Source: Takakia lepidozioides (taxonomy: Eukaryota > Streptophyta > Takakiopsida > Takakiales > Takakiaceae). Taken from it: a DNA stretch of 60,000 nt. The translations under genes and the position numbers were made by a program. This document shows positions 33,684-43,614 of this stretch, one piece after another. The stretch's first letter is position 1; each line of letters starts with the position of its first letter. The notes below the pieces were generated by a model. That model searched no databases and had not been told where the DNA came from. It worked only from the letters and a program-made list of their open reading frames with translations. The DNA lies in contig CM060731.1 in NCBI GenBank assembly GCA_030704615.1, positions 44,208,001-44,268,000 on the forward strand. The letters are read 5' to 3'.

Positions 33684-35714
33684 ATGAAAGAAGCTCTAGA
33701 AAAGGGGAAGGAGGTCCATGGTGACATCATCAAAGCTGGAATTGTACAAGATATCACTGCCCTGGTTGACATGTTTGCCAAATGTGGATTCCCTGTGGAT
33801 CAATAGGTACAAGAAACTTGCATGGGTAGATGGTCAACTAAAGGCATTTTTGTTTGTATTTGCAGTGTGTGTGCAAGCCTGGCAGCCCTAGTGGGCATGT
33901 ATGCAAAATGTGGGTGCATCTAGGATGCAAAGGGAGTGTTTGACACTATGGCTGAACGAGATGTGGTGTCGTGGAGTGCGATGCTTGCAGGGTATGCACA
34001 GCAGGGACGTGGGATGGAGGCTTTGGAGACCTATGAGCAAATGATGGGGGAAGCACATCATGTTTGTGTGCATTTGCAATGCTTGTGCAAGCTTGGCAGC
34101 CTTGGAGAAGGGCAAAGAGGTGCATGGGGATATCATCAAAGCTGGAATTGTACCAAATTCTGAACATTGCCCTGGCAGCTCTGGAAAAGGGGAAAGAGGT
34201 CCATGGCGGCATCTTCAGAGCTGGAATTGTACCAGATTTCATTCTGAACAATACCCTGGTGGACATGTTTACAAAATGTGGGTGCATCTAGGACGCAATG
34301 GGAGTGCTCAACACTATGGCTGAACAAGATGTGGCGTCGTGCAAGCCTGGCAGCCCTAAAGAAGGGCAAAGAAGTGCATGGGGATATCGTCAAAGCTGGA
34401 ATTGTACCAAATGTCATTCTAAACACTGCCCTGGCAGCTCTGGAAAAGGGGAAAGAGGTCCATGGCGACATCTTCAGAGCTGGAATTGTACCAGCTGTCA
34501 TTCTGAACAATACCCTGGTGGACATGTTTGCAAAATGTGGGTGCATCTAGCTGGATGCAAAGGGAGTGTTCGACACTATGGCTGAACGAGGTGTGGTGTC
34601 GTGGAGTGCGCTGCTTGCAGGGTATGCACAGCAGGGACGTGGGATGGAGGCTATGAGCAAATGATGTGCGATGGGGTGAGCCCGACCACATCACGTTTGT
34701 GTGCGTTTGCAGTGCGTGTGCAAGCCTGGCAGCCCTGGAAAAGGGCGAAGAGGTGCATGGCGACATCGTCAAAGCTGGAATTGTACCAGATGTGATCCTG
34801 AACACTGCCTTAGTGGACATGTATGCCAAATGTGGGTGCATGGAGGATACAAAGGGAGTGTTCGACAATATGGCTGAATGAGATGTGGTGTCGTGGAATG
34901 CAATGATCGCAGGATATGCACAGCATGGTTGTCATAGGGAGGTCCTGCAACTATTTGAAGGAATGCAAGAGAACGGCTTGAAGCCGGACATTATCACATT
35001 TCTATGTGTTCTCTCTGCATGTAGCCACACTGGCCTTCTGAATGAAGGAAGACGCTACTTCGATTCCCTGATTCAAGATCATGGTGTCACCCCGACAGTA
35101 TAGCACTTTGGCTGCATGGTGGACCTTCTGGACGAGCGGGACAAGTACATGAGGCAGTGGACCTGATTAATAAAATGCCAATCAATCCAGATGTTGTGGT
35201 GTGGAAGGCCTTGCTTGGTGCCTGCAGAATCCATGGCAATGTAGAGATGGCTGAATGTGTGGCAACATCTATCCTCAAGTGGGATGAGCAGGATGCCGCG
35301 ACTTATGTGTTGTTATATCAAACATCTATGCTGCAGCTGGCAGGTGGGTTGATACTGCAAAGGTGAGAAGAATGATGAAGGTCAGAGGGGTTAGAAAGGA
35401 GCGGCGAGCCAGATGACAAGTTGCATCCTAGAATTAAGGAAATCCATGCTGAGCTGAGAAGATTGTTTGGGCAGATGAAGGAGGCGGGGTATGTGCCTGG
35501 CACACGCTTTTTATTGCATGATGTGGTTCTCTTTGCCACCAAGGCCATTGGTTTTGGGCTGATCAGCACGACTCGTCAAGAATCTTTGAGTGTGTGGAGA
35601 CTGCCACACCTCCACCAAATTCAAAGATTGTTGGCCGAGCAATTGTTGTATGGGACGCTAACTACTTTCCACCACTTTGAAGATGGAATTTGTTCTTGTG
35701 GTGATTACTGGTGA
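33684..35714 (+). pseudogene. DYW-class PPR protein relic, unit A
   Basis: Fragments of PPR repeats lie in all three frames, with motifs such as LEKGKEVHGDI, LVDMYAKCGC, ERDVVSWSAML and VSWNAMIAGYAQHG. An E-type region follows (MPINPDVVVWKALLGACRIH, 35175-35234), then KEIHAELRRLFGQMKEAGYVPGT (about 35439-35507) and a C-terminus ending [15 protein letters not shown] (35668-35714). The deaminase HxE box expected between LHDVV and GFGLIS is missing. Several Arg codons CGA have become TGA (for example 34879). A WVDGQLKA scrap at 33823 links it to the PDF motif. PPR-DYW proteins edit organellar RNA; this copy cannot. The reading frame is broken at least eight times. Confidence 0.85.
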
Positions 35715-36275
35715 AAGGATGTTTTCTTGGAAAGATGCTAGTGTCTTGCTTCATTCATTGATCCGTGTAGCTACTCAGACCATCCACCATTTCCTGAGAG
35801 TACTGACCATCATGTACTGTTGAGTGCAAGATGCAAGTGTCTTGCTTCATTCATTGATCTGTGTAGCTACTCAGACCATCCACCATTTCCTGATAGTGGG
35901 GTCTACCCGGCATAGGTGGGAAGTCAGCCCACAATTGCACTTGACTGAAGGGGTGATTTTTGACTGATTCTGGCGACAGTGGATGGAAATCAGAGTGCTG
36001 TCCTAATTCTGGGTTTGGGTGGTGGAGCTTCTCCAAAGCTTGAAGATGGAAGTGAATACGAATTTTAAAGAGCTTGATGAGAGGGGCAGCCTTGTGCACA
36101 AGTTTGTTCAGCATCTTAAATTTAGACATGTTTGTTTGTTTCTCGTGGTGTGGCTTTGGATGGAGCCCTTGACGAACTTGCATGAATATTGTCAAAAGCT
36201 AGCCTTAACCCACCAAGATCCAATCCCATGGTGGATGCTTGAAAGTTCATACAGTGAATATAAGGGTATTTGGGT

Positions 36276-36409
36276 ATGTTGTTATTGATTGATGCGGCTA
36301 CACCGTGGGGATGACCCACCCATTTTTTGTGAAAAATTGAACATGTTGTTATTGATTGATGCGGCTACACCGTGGGGATGACCCACCCATTTTTTGTGAA
36401 AAATTGAAC
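36276..36409. repeat. 67-bp tandem duplication near the 3' end of unit A
   Basis: The unit starting ATGTTGTTATTGATTGATGC occurs at 36276-36342 and 36343-36409. Unit B has only one, partly altered, copy near 43420-43560, so the duplication arose after the two units separated. Confidence 0.85.
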
Positions 36410-36719
36410 GTAGTTCTCAGAATTCGTCGCTAGTAGTGCGGAGCAACGCGAAGCCCTAGTATTCTAGCGACTACCGAAGGTCAGAAGCTAGTTTAGCGTA
36501 GAGCAGGAATAGGGAGCCATAGTGCCATGTCATCGTTGCCATGTCATCGTAGCCAGGTCATCGTCGTCATCAATTTCTTTGGAATCTGCCTAGACGGCCC
36601 GCGCGAAATAGGCCAATAGAAATTGCCGCGCCAACGTTTTTGGACTGCCCGCAATGCCCGGATCTTGATCTTCTTGAACTGCAGGAGCTCTGTGTTTTCC
36701 GCCATCGTTCACTTTGCAA

Positions 36720-36800
36720 GCACAGGCATGGATAGCTGAAGGAGCAGGGATCGAGTGCGAGTCCAAATTCATCCAAAAGGGTCGGATTTCAAGCTCCAGA
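36720..36800 (+). pseudogene. OSB-type PDF-motif fragment
   Basis: AWIAEGAGIEC is followed, one frame over, by HPKGSDFKLQINSDS. The copy at 40370-40470 reads AWIAEGAGVEC then HPRGPDFKHKITYDS. PDFKHK is the central signature of the plant OSB single-strand DNA-binding PDF motif. Confidence 0.5.
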
Positions 36801-37031
36801 TTAACTCTGATTCGAAAAGAGAGGAAAAGAGGGAAAGAGAGGAGGGGGAGGGAAGGAAATGATGGACCAATGAACACACCAGGGATGGTCTCTGCTGTAA
36901 CAGAGCAAATGAAATATGTCGTGAATCAAAGCGACAAACCATCAATGTTGAGGATGTGCTCAAAGCTGTTGAGGAGCTGGACCTCACCGAGTTTTGTGAG
37001 CCCTTGAGAGTTGCACTTGCAGGTGTGTATG

Positions 37032-37033
<2 letters not shown>

Positions 37034-37079
<46 letters not shown>
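37034..37079. repeat. (CT)n microsatellite
   Basis: About 23 uninterrupted CT units inside the intron of the DPB4-like fragment. Confidence 0.95.
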
Positions 37080-37081
<2 letters not shown>

Positions 37082-37239
37082 GATGATTTGCAGTGATGAC
37101 TTAAGTGGATTATTTGAGTTTTTTGTTCTGTCTTTCCTTATGGGGCAAGGTGCCATATCAAACTCTAGTAGAAAACCTCTTCAGGGAACACCTCAGAAGT
37201 TTGAAAAAGCCAAAAAAGTCAACAAAGGCACTAGTCTTT

Positions 37240-37395
37240 CTCACACTCTGTGTGTCTTCCCTGGCCCTTGTTGGGGTCTAATTGCTGGGCAGCTCACACA
37301 CAGCAGATTGATGCTCGTGTGAAGGGATTCTAGGAGAACCTGGAAAGCTGTTTATACAAGGTAAGTCCCACTACTGGAGTGAGCCCCTGACAAAG
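37240..37395 (+). repeat. Exon-like repeat, copy related to 16675-16830
   Basis: GGGTCTAATTGCTGGGCAG, then CTCACACACAGCAG, about 65 further bases and AAGGTAAGTCCCACTACTGG. The order and putative splice borders match the inverted copy at 16.7 kb. It lies inside the intron of the DPB4-like fragment. Confidence 0.45.
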
Positions 37396-37979
37396 GTAGC
37401 GTCTGTTCCCTCTTGTTCTACCCAAACTGGGCATAGGGTCTATGACAACATCATCTCATGAGTACATTCTATGTCTTCCTTTTGCATGACTTATCTAGAC
37501 TGTCTTTAAATAACAAAGTTCTTGAGCAGTTATGGGTGCTTGCAGGCTTCAGGAAAGATAATGAGTCTAAGAAATTTGAAACAAAATGGAAAGGTGGGGT
37601 CAGAAAGAGAAAACCTGATGGTGATGCTAAAGAGGGGAAGCAAATTCAATCGCAGATGGTATTCTTCCTGATGTTTACAAGGTTCTTGGGAGATTCAGCT
37701 TGGTCTTAGCATGCCGTGTTTCAATCTCTGCCTGCTCAGCTGCACCATGGTGGTTCTCACAGGCCAATCCGACATTACCTGACTACAGACAAAAGTAGCA
37801 CACACAAGAGGTCCTTTTGGGTTGATGGTCCGTCAAATCCTCCATACCTATTTCAGCCTGTTTTTCCCTCTCATCAGACTCAGCCCTAAGATGCGTCTGA
37901 TAATTGCAAAATATGATCAGCATGGTTGTGGTAGGGTGGCTTGCCAGATGTATGAACACCCAACAACATTACATTCATT

Positions 37980-38100
37980 TCTATTCTCAATGCTTGTGCA
38001 GCCCTGGAAAAAGGTACATAGGTCCATGTTGACATAGTGGAAGCTGGAATTGCACCAGATATCATTCTGGAGACTATCCTTGTCGATATGTATGCGCTGT
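37980..38100 (+). pseudogene. Single PPR repeat scrap
   Basis: One frame gives VEAGIAPDIILETILVDMYA, a typical PPR second helix and inter-repeat segment. It is followed directly by a PDF-motif scrap. Confidence 0.6.
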
Positions 38101-38124
38101 GTTTCAATCCTGCCTGCCTATCTG

Positions 38125-38345
38125 CACCATTTCACTTTTCCGACCCCAGTCAATGGTGGGACAATGGAGACAAAAAGGTGAATGCCTATTGGATACAGAG
38201 AGAAACTGATGCAATTCAGAATTGGGTTGGTCAGTGTCAGTTGCTAGCAGGTCTCCATGGGCTCGTTGGGTGAATTGGTGGTTAGGAGTGACTTTGACAA
38301 GTTACTGCCGATGTGGCAGCAGGAAAGTATCCAAAAACAGATAAC
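38125..38345 (+). pseudogene. PDF-motif (OSB-like) fragment
   Basis: FSDPSQWWDNGDKKVNAYW at about 38139-38195 matches the FANPLQWWDNR-type opening of the PDF motif of OSB proteins. The downstream DNA (38284-38345) resembles the region upstream of the motif in the better copy at 40090-40240, so the parts are rearranged. Confidence 0.55.
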
Positions 38346-39600
38346 ATAGATGAGGAGAAGCTTGTTGACATTTGTTTGCATTTGCAATGTGTGTGCAAGC
38401 CTGGCAGCCCTGGAAAGGTGCAATGAGGTCCATGGTGACATCGTCAAAGCTGATTTGTACCAGATGTCATCCTGAACACAGCCCTGCTGGACATGTATGT
38501 CAAATGTGAGTGCATCGAGAATGCAAAGGGAGTTTTCGACAGTATGGCTGAAAGAAATGTGGTGTCATGGAGGGTGATGATTGCAGGATATGCAAGCAAG
38601 GGGTGGGATGGAGGCTTCGGAGACCTATGAGCAAATGATGGGGGAAGGGGTGAAGCCTGACCGCATAACGTTTGTTTGCATTTGCAATGCGTGTGCAAGC
38701 CTGGCAGTTTTGGAAATGTGCAAAGTGGTCCATGGTGACATCGTCACATTTGGAATTGTACCCAATGTCATTCTGAACACTGCCTTGCTGGACATGTATG
38801 TCAAATGTGAGTGCATCGAGGATGCAAAGGGAGTTTCGACAGTATGGCTGAAGGAGATGTGGTGTCGTGGAGGGCGATGATTGCAGAATATGCACAGCAA
38901 GGGCGCGGGATGGAGGCGTTGGAGACCTATGAGCAATTGATGTGCGAAGGGGTGAAGCCCAACCGCATAATGTTTGTGTGCATTTGCAATGCGTGTGCAA
39001 GCCTGGTAGCTTTGGAAAGGTGCAATGAGGTCCATGCATGTGACATCGTCAAAGCTGGATTTGTACCAGATGTCATCCTGAACACTGCCCTGCTGGACAT
39101 GTATGTCAAATGTGAGTGCATCTAGGATGCAAAGGGAGTGTTCGACAGTATGGCTGAAAGAAATGTGGTGTTGTGGAGGGCGATGATTGCAGGATATGCA
39201 CAGCAAGGGGCGGGATGGAGGCTTTGGAGACCTATGAGCAATTGATGTGCGAAAGGGTGAAGCCCAACCACATCACATTTGTTTGCGTTTGCAATGCTTG
39301 TGCAAGCCTGGCAGCCCTGGAAAGGTGCAATGAGGTCCATGGGACATCGTCAAAGCTGGATTTGTACCAGATGTCATCCTGAACACTGCCCTGCTGGACC
39401 TGTATGTCCAATGTGAGTGCATCGAGGATGCAAAGGGAGTGTTCGACAGGATGACTGAACGAAATGTGGTGTCGTGGAATTCCATGATCGCAGGATATGC
39501 CCAACATGGTTGTCATAGGGAGGTCCTGCAACTATTTGAAGGAATATAAAAGAACGGCTTGAAGCCGGACAATATCACCTTTATATATGGTCTCTCTGGG
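38346..39600 (+). pseudogene. PPR array relic with four near-identical PPR modules of about 300 bp
   Basis: The phrase encoding FVCICNACASLA recurs at 38371, 38671, 38973 and 39278, so the periods are 300, 302 and 305 nt. That is one three-motif PPR module (about 101 codons) repeated, with indels that break the frame. Each module carries GVKPDRITFV, a VVHGDIV-type helix, VILNTALLDMYVKCECIEDAKG and VVSWRAMIA segments. ATC-TAG replaces ATC-GAG at 39121. The last module ends in AGYAQHGCHREVLQLFEG and then switches to the PDF-PPR linker at 39597. Confidence 0.8.
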
Positions 39601-39975
39601 TAGATGGTCAACTAAATGCAGCAGTTGCAGCGGCACATTTGATGAAATCAGGCACCTCATCCATCACCACAGCTTCTGAAAGAGGATCAAGAGAGGGAGC
39701 CCACAATGCCACTTCTGGCACTTCTGGGCATGTGAAGATGCTTTGTGAGGCAGACAGACTGAAAGAGGCTCTACAGACTTTAAACCAAGGAGGCATTTCA
39801 GCAGATTCAGAAACGTATGTTTGTCTCTTGCATAAGTGCATCAAGGTGAAAGGCCTAGAAGCTGGAAAGCAGGTGCACACTCACATTATCCAAAAATGGA
39901 TCGTCGGGGGTGTTTGCTGGAAGAATTCTAGGCTGTCATTGTATGTTGCTAGCAGTAAGGCAAGGATGTATGCAT
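39597..39975 (+). pseudogene. PDF-to-PPR junction fragment (N-terminal region of a PPR protein)
   Basis: One open frame reads WVDGQLNAAVAAAHLMKSGT, then a Ser/Gly-rich linker, then LCEADRLKEALQTLNQGGI, SETYVCLLHKCIKVKGLEAG and KQVHTHIIQ. The first part is the end of an OSB-type PDF motif (WV..QL). The second is the classical start of a plant PPR array. The two are continuous without a stop, which indicates a fused parent gene. No start codon or complete PDF motif precedes it here. Confidence 0.65.
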
Positions 39976-40089
39976 GATTTGTGCAGAGGCATGGATAGCT
40001 GAAGGAGCAGGGATGGAGTGTGGGTTCCCTCTTATCAGAACCGGCCCTAAATTTTCATGTTGAATTCTGCAAGTTAGCTGTTTGAGTGA

Positions 40090-40520
40090 ACCTTTGATAG
40101 TTGGAGTGACTTTGACATGATACTACCGAAGTATCTAGATACAGGTAAGAGAGACGAGGAGAAGCTGTGGAAAGAATACTTTTATGACCCCAGTCAATGG
40201 TGGGACAATCGAGGCAAAAAGGTGGATGCCTGTTGGATTACAATGAGTAGCAGACGCAATGAGCATAGGAACTAGTGTGATAAGCTGAGTTGGGTGTTTC
40301 CTAGAACAAATCTAGGCTGTTATTGTCAGCTGTTAGCAGCAAGGCAAGGATGAATGCATGATTTTGTGCAGAGGCATGGATAGCTGAAGGAGCAGGGGTA
40401 GAGTGTGCATCCAAGAGGGCCAGATTTCAAGCACAAGATTACCTATGATTCCATGTGGATCAATAGCTACAAGAAACCTGCATGGGTAGATGGTCAACTA
40501 AAGGCAACAGCTGCAGCAGC
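40090..40520 (+). pseudogene. OSB-type PDF motif, best-preserved copy
   Basis: Block one (about 40102-40245) encodes DEEKLWKEYFYDPSQWWDNR and GKKVDACW. Block two (about 40405-40500) encodes HPRGPDFKHKITYDSMWIN and YKKPAWVDGQLKA. Together they follow the order of the plant PDF motif of organellar single-strand DNA-binding (OSB) proteins. The two blocks are separated by about 160 bp that may be an intron or an insertion. The frame then runs on into SGTSTMTTASGRGSREG and PPR-type DNA at 40612, as at 39597. Family known for mitochondrial/plastid ssDNA binding; function of the fused form is unknown. Confidence 0.65.
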
Positions 40521-40609
40521 ACAGTTGATAAAATCAGGCACTTCAACCATGACCACAGCCTCTGGAAGAGGATCAAGAGAGGGAGTCCACAATGCCTCTT
40601 CTGGCATTT

Positions 40610-42145
40610 CTGGGCAAAGAGGTGCATGGCGACATCGTCAGAGCTGGAATCGTACCAGATGTGATCCTGAACAATACCCTGGTGGACATGTATGCCAAAT
40701 GTGGGAGCGTCGAGCATGCAAAGGGAGTGTTAGACAATATGGCGGAATGAGATGTGGTGATGCTCACCAAGTGTTCAATAGAATGCCTCAACGATGTTTG
40801 ATCATGTGGAACATAATGTTGGCAGGATTTACCAAGCACGGGTGTGGTAGGAATGCTTTGGAGACCTTTGAGCAAATGATGCATCAAGGGGTGAAGCCCA
40901 GCCACATCACGTTCATTTGTGTTTGCAATGCGTGTGCAAGCCGGGAAGCTCTGGAAAAGGGGAAAGAGGTCCATGGTGACATCATCAAAGCTGGAATTGT
41001 ACCAAGGTTGCAATGCGTGTGCAAACATGGGAGCCCTGGAAAATGGGAAAGAGGTCCGTGGTGACATCGTCAAAGCTGGAATTGCACCAGATTCATCCTG
41101 AACACTTGCCTGATGGACATATGCCAAATGTGGGTGGATCGAGGATGCGAAGGGAGTTTTCAACACTGTGGTTGAAAGAAATGTGGTGTCGTGGAACACT
41201 ATGCTTGCAGGGTATGCACAGCAGGGGCACGGGATGGAGGCTTTGGAGACCTATGAACAAATGATGGGGGAAGTGGTGAAGCCCTCATGGAGTGCAATGA
41301 TTGCAGGATATTAAAGTGGAGAACAGCCTTCTTGACGCCAAATGTGGGAGCGGAAAAGATGCACGTCAGGTTTTAAACAAAATGCCTGAACGAGATGTGG
41401 TCTCATGGAATGCCATGATTACAGGATATGTTGAGCATGGCTATGCTGAAGAGGCTTTCAAGATACAAGCAAATGGAACGGGACGCGATGACACCAAACA
41501 GGGTCACGTTCGTTTCTGTTGTCAATGCATGTGCTAGTCTAGGGGCCCTGGAAAAGGGCACGCGGGTCCATGCTGATATTAACAAAGCTGGGGTTGTGTC
41601 ATATCTTAACTTGGACAATGCCCTTGTTAACATGTATGCCAAATGTGGGAGTGTTCACGATGCACGTCAAGTGTTTGAAAATATGGTTCAGCAAGCATGG
41701 AATGCCATAATTGCAGGATATGCTCAGCATGGGTGTAGTACAGAGGCCTTCCAACTACTTGAACAGATGCAGCAGGAAGGCTTGAAGCGAGATGGTATCA
41801 CCTTCGTTTCTCTTCTCTCTACTTGTAGGCATGTAGGTCTGGTGGATGAAGGCCACCACTTGTTTGGTTCCATGAGTAGAGATCACGGCCTCACTCCTAC
41901 AGTGGAGCATTTTTGTTGCATTGTGGACCTTCTTGGCCGTGTAGGCCGATGAGATGAGGCAGAAGAGTTCATCAACAAAATGCCAATTGAACCAGATGCT
42001 CTAGTTTGGGGGACCTTGCTTGCTGCTGCCAGAATTCATGGGGATGTGGAGGTAGCAGAACATGCAGCAAAATCTCTTCTCAAGTGCGATCCCAACCACC
42101 ATGCAGCTTATGTGCTGCTATCCAACATCTACGCCGCATCTGGCA
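40610..42145 (+). pseudogene. PPR array relic with E region, unit B
   Basis: PPR repeats in shifting frames. The longest undamaged run (41428-41952) contains MTPNRVTFVSVVNACASLG, NALVNMYAKCGSVHDARQVF and AIIAGYAQHGCSTEAFQLL, then ITFVSLLSTCRHVGLVDEG. A TGA at 41950 precedes the E region MPIEPDALVWGTLLAAARIH (about 41980-42040) and HAAYVLLSNIYAASGR. A second TGA (from CGA) is at 40748. The run reads like a canonical PLS-type PPR protein, so the parent was functional. Confidence 0.85.
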
Positions 42146-42905
42146 GGTGACAATATGACACAACATGATGTGGTTTCATGGAGGACCATGATTGCAGCAT
42201 ATGCTCCGCATGAGTATGGCAGGGAGGCTGTTGAGATGTATGAACAAATGCAAATAAAGGGCTAACGCCCAACAGCGTCACATTCACATGTGTTCTCAAT
42301 GCATGGCCAGCCTTGGAGCCTTGGAGAAGGGCAAAGAGGTCCATGCTGACATCATTAAATCTGGAATTGCATGCTACATAAGGAGACTACGCTTGTGGAC
42401 ACGTATGCAAAATGTGGGAGCATAAAGGATGCGCGTCAAGCTTTTGACAATTGGCTAAACGAGAGATAGTATCATGGAACACCATGATCGCAGGGTGTGC
42501 TCAACATGGATGTGGCAAGGAGGCTTTTGAGATATACGAGAGATTGCAGCAAGACAGGATGGAGGCTTTGGAGACCTATGAGCAAATGATGGGGAAGTGG
42601 TGAAGCCCGACCACATCACGTTTGTGTGCGTTTGCAGTGCATATGCAAGCCTGACAGCCCTGGAAAAGGGCATGGTTGCATCGCCAAAGCTGGAATTGTA
42701 CCAGATGTGGGCCCATTGGTTTTGGGCTGATCAGCATGACCCCTAGGACGCCTCTCCGTCTCATCAAGAATCTTCGAGTGTGTGGTGATTGCCACACCTC
42801 CACCAAATTCATCTCAAAGATTGTTGGCCGAGCAATTGGGACGCTAACCGCTTTCACCACTTTGAAGATGGGATTTGTTCTTGTGGTGATTACTGGTGAA
42901 AGGAT
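42146..42905 (+). pseudogene. PPR repeats plus DYW C-terminus relic, unit B
   Basis: Further PPR scraps (VVSWRTMIAAYAPHEYGREAV, IVSWNTMIAG-like) are followed at 42714 by [20 protein letters not shown] and [21 protein letters not shown] frameshift then moves the remaining [14 protein letters not shown] into another frame, ending at about 42899. The zinc-binding CGDCH is intact but the HxE box is absent, as in unit A. Confidence 0.8.
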
Positions 42906-43614
42906 GTCTTCTTGCCAACATGCGAGTGTCTTGCTTCATTCATTGATCTGTGACTTAGCTACACCATCCACCGTTTCCCGAAAGTATTGACCATGATGTA
43001 CTGTTGAGTGCATTTCGTGTGCCATAAATCCACAGGAAATGATAGTAGGGTCTACCCGGCACAGGTGGGAAGTTAGCCCATAATTGCACTTGACTGAAGG
43101 GGTGATTTTTGACTGATTCTGGTGACAGTGGATGGAAATTAGAGTGTTGTCCCAATTCTGGGTTTGGGTGGTGGAGCTTCTCCAAAGCTTCAAGATGGAA
43201 GTGAATACGAATTTTAATGAGCTTGATGAGAAGGGCAGCCTTGTGCACAAGTTTGTTCAGCATCTTAAATTTGGACGTGTTTGTTTCTCGTGGTGTGGCT
43301 TTGGATGGAGCCCTTGATGAACTTGCATGAATATTGTCAAAAGCTAACCTTTACCACCAAGATCCAATCCCATGGTGGATGCTTGAAAGTTCATACAGTG
43401 AATGTAAGGGTATTTGGGTATGTTGTTATTGATTGATGCGGCTTGTGAAAATTGAACATTGAAATCCAGATCTGCCATTTTTCTTCCAGAAAAAAATAAA
43501 ACACGGGATCTCTGCATGTACCACCGAGGGGATGACCCAACCTTTTTTTTGTGAAAAATTGAACATAGTTCTTAGAATTCGTCGCTAGTAGTGCGGAGCA
43601 ACGCGAAGCCGTAG

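Larger units (their letters stand above)
31792..36459 (+). mobile_element. Gene-fragment-bearing element, unit A (Helitron-like termini)
   Basis: Unit A begins TCTAGCTACGACCGAAG and ends GCGGAGCAACGCGAAGCCCTAG before a T. Unit B (36463-43614) begins and ends almost identically, so these are real termini. A 5' TC and a 3' CTAG-T are Helitron hallmarks; the expected 3' stem-loop is weak (GCG/CGC only) and the insertion site is TA-rich rather than a clean A|T. Matching segments of A and B are 31792-32020 with 36463-36735, 32195-32390 with 37660-37840, and 35714-36459 with 42890-43614. The interior holds DYW-PPR and PDF-motif fragments. No Rep/helicase is present, so it would be non-autonomous. 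Confidence 0.55.
36904..37680 (+). pseudogene. DNA polymerase epsilon subunit DPB4/POLE3-like gene fragment, two exons
   Basis: Exon-like block 36904-37022 is preceded by TAACAG and followed by GTGTGT. It encodes NEICRESKRQTINVEDVLK and AVEELDLTEFCEPLRVALA, the alpha2-alpha3 part of a histone-fold domain that matches POLE3/Dpb4 rather than NF-YB. A second exon starts at 37546 after GCTTGCAG, and the split codon joins in phase (LAG|FRKDNES). It continues with a Lys/Arg-rich tail (KRKPDGDAKEGK), as in this family. The first part of the histone fold and the start codon are missing. Dpb4 is a small subunit of the replicative polymerase epsilon. The retained intron shows capture at DNA level. Confidence 0.7.
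36463..43614 (+). mobile_element. Gene-fragment-bearing element, unit B (Helitron-like termini)
   Basis: It begins TCTAGCGACTACCGAAG, three bases after the end of unit A, and ends GCGGAGCAACGCGAAGCCGTAG at 43614, where the right half of the CACTA-like element resumes in TATATATA. It is 2.5 kb longer than unit A and carries DPB4-like exons, at least three PDF-motif fragments and four or more blocks of PPR repeats. Head-to-tail arrays and gene-fragment capture are typical of Helitrons. The alternative is an unequal-exchange duplication of a host segment, but that does not explain the split transposon outside. Confidence 0.55.

Noticed and set aside
33936-34881. PPR open frames taken as separate small PPR genes
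   Set aside because: They are pieces of the same repeats in alternating frames with stops and deletions; together they form one relic.
37034-37079. Functional GA-type promoter element
   Set aside because: The CT run lies inside the intron of a gene fragment and has no gene to control.
38500-39206. Long minus-strand open frames opposite the PPR repeats
   Set aside because: They are complements of PPR coding DNA; their repeated His/Thr-rich peptides follow from the repeat itself.
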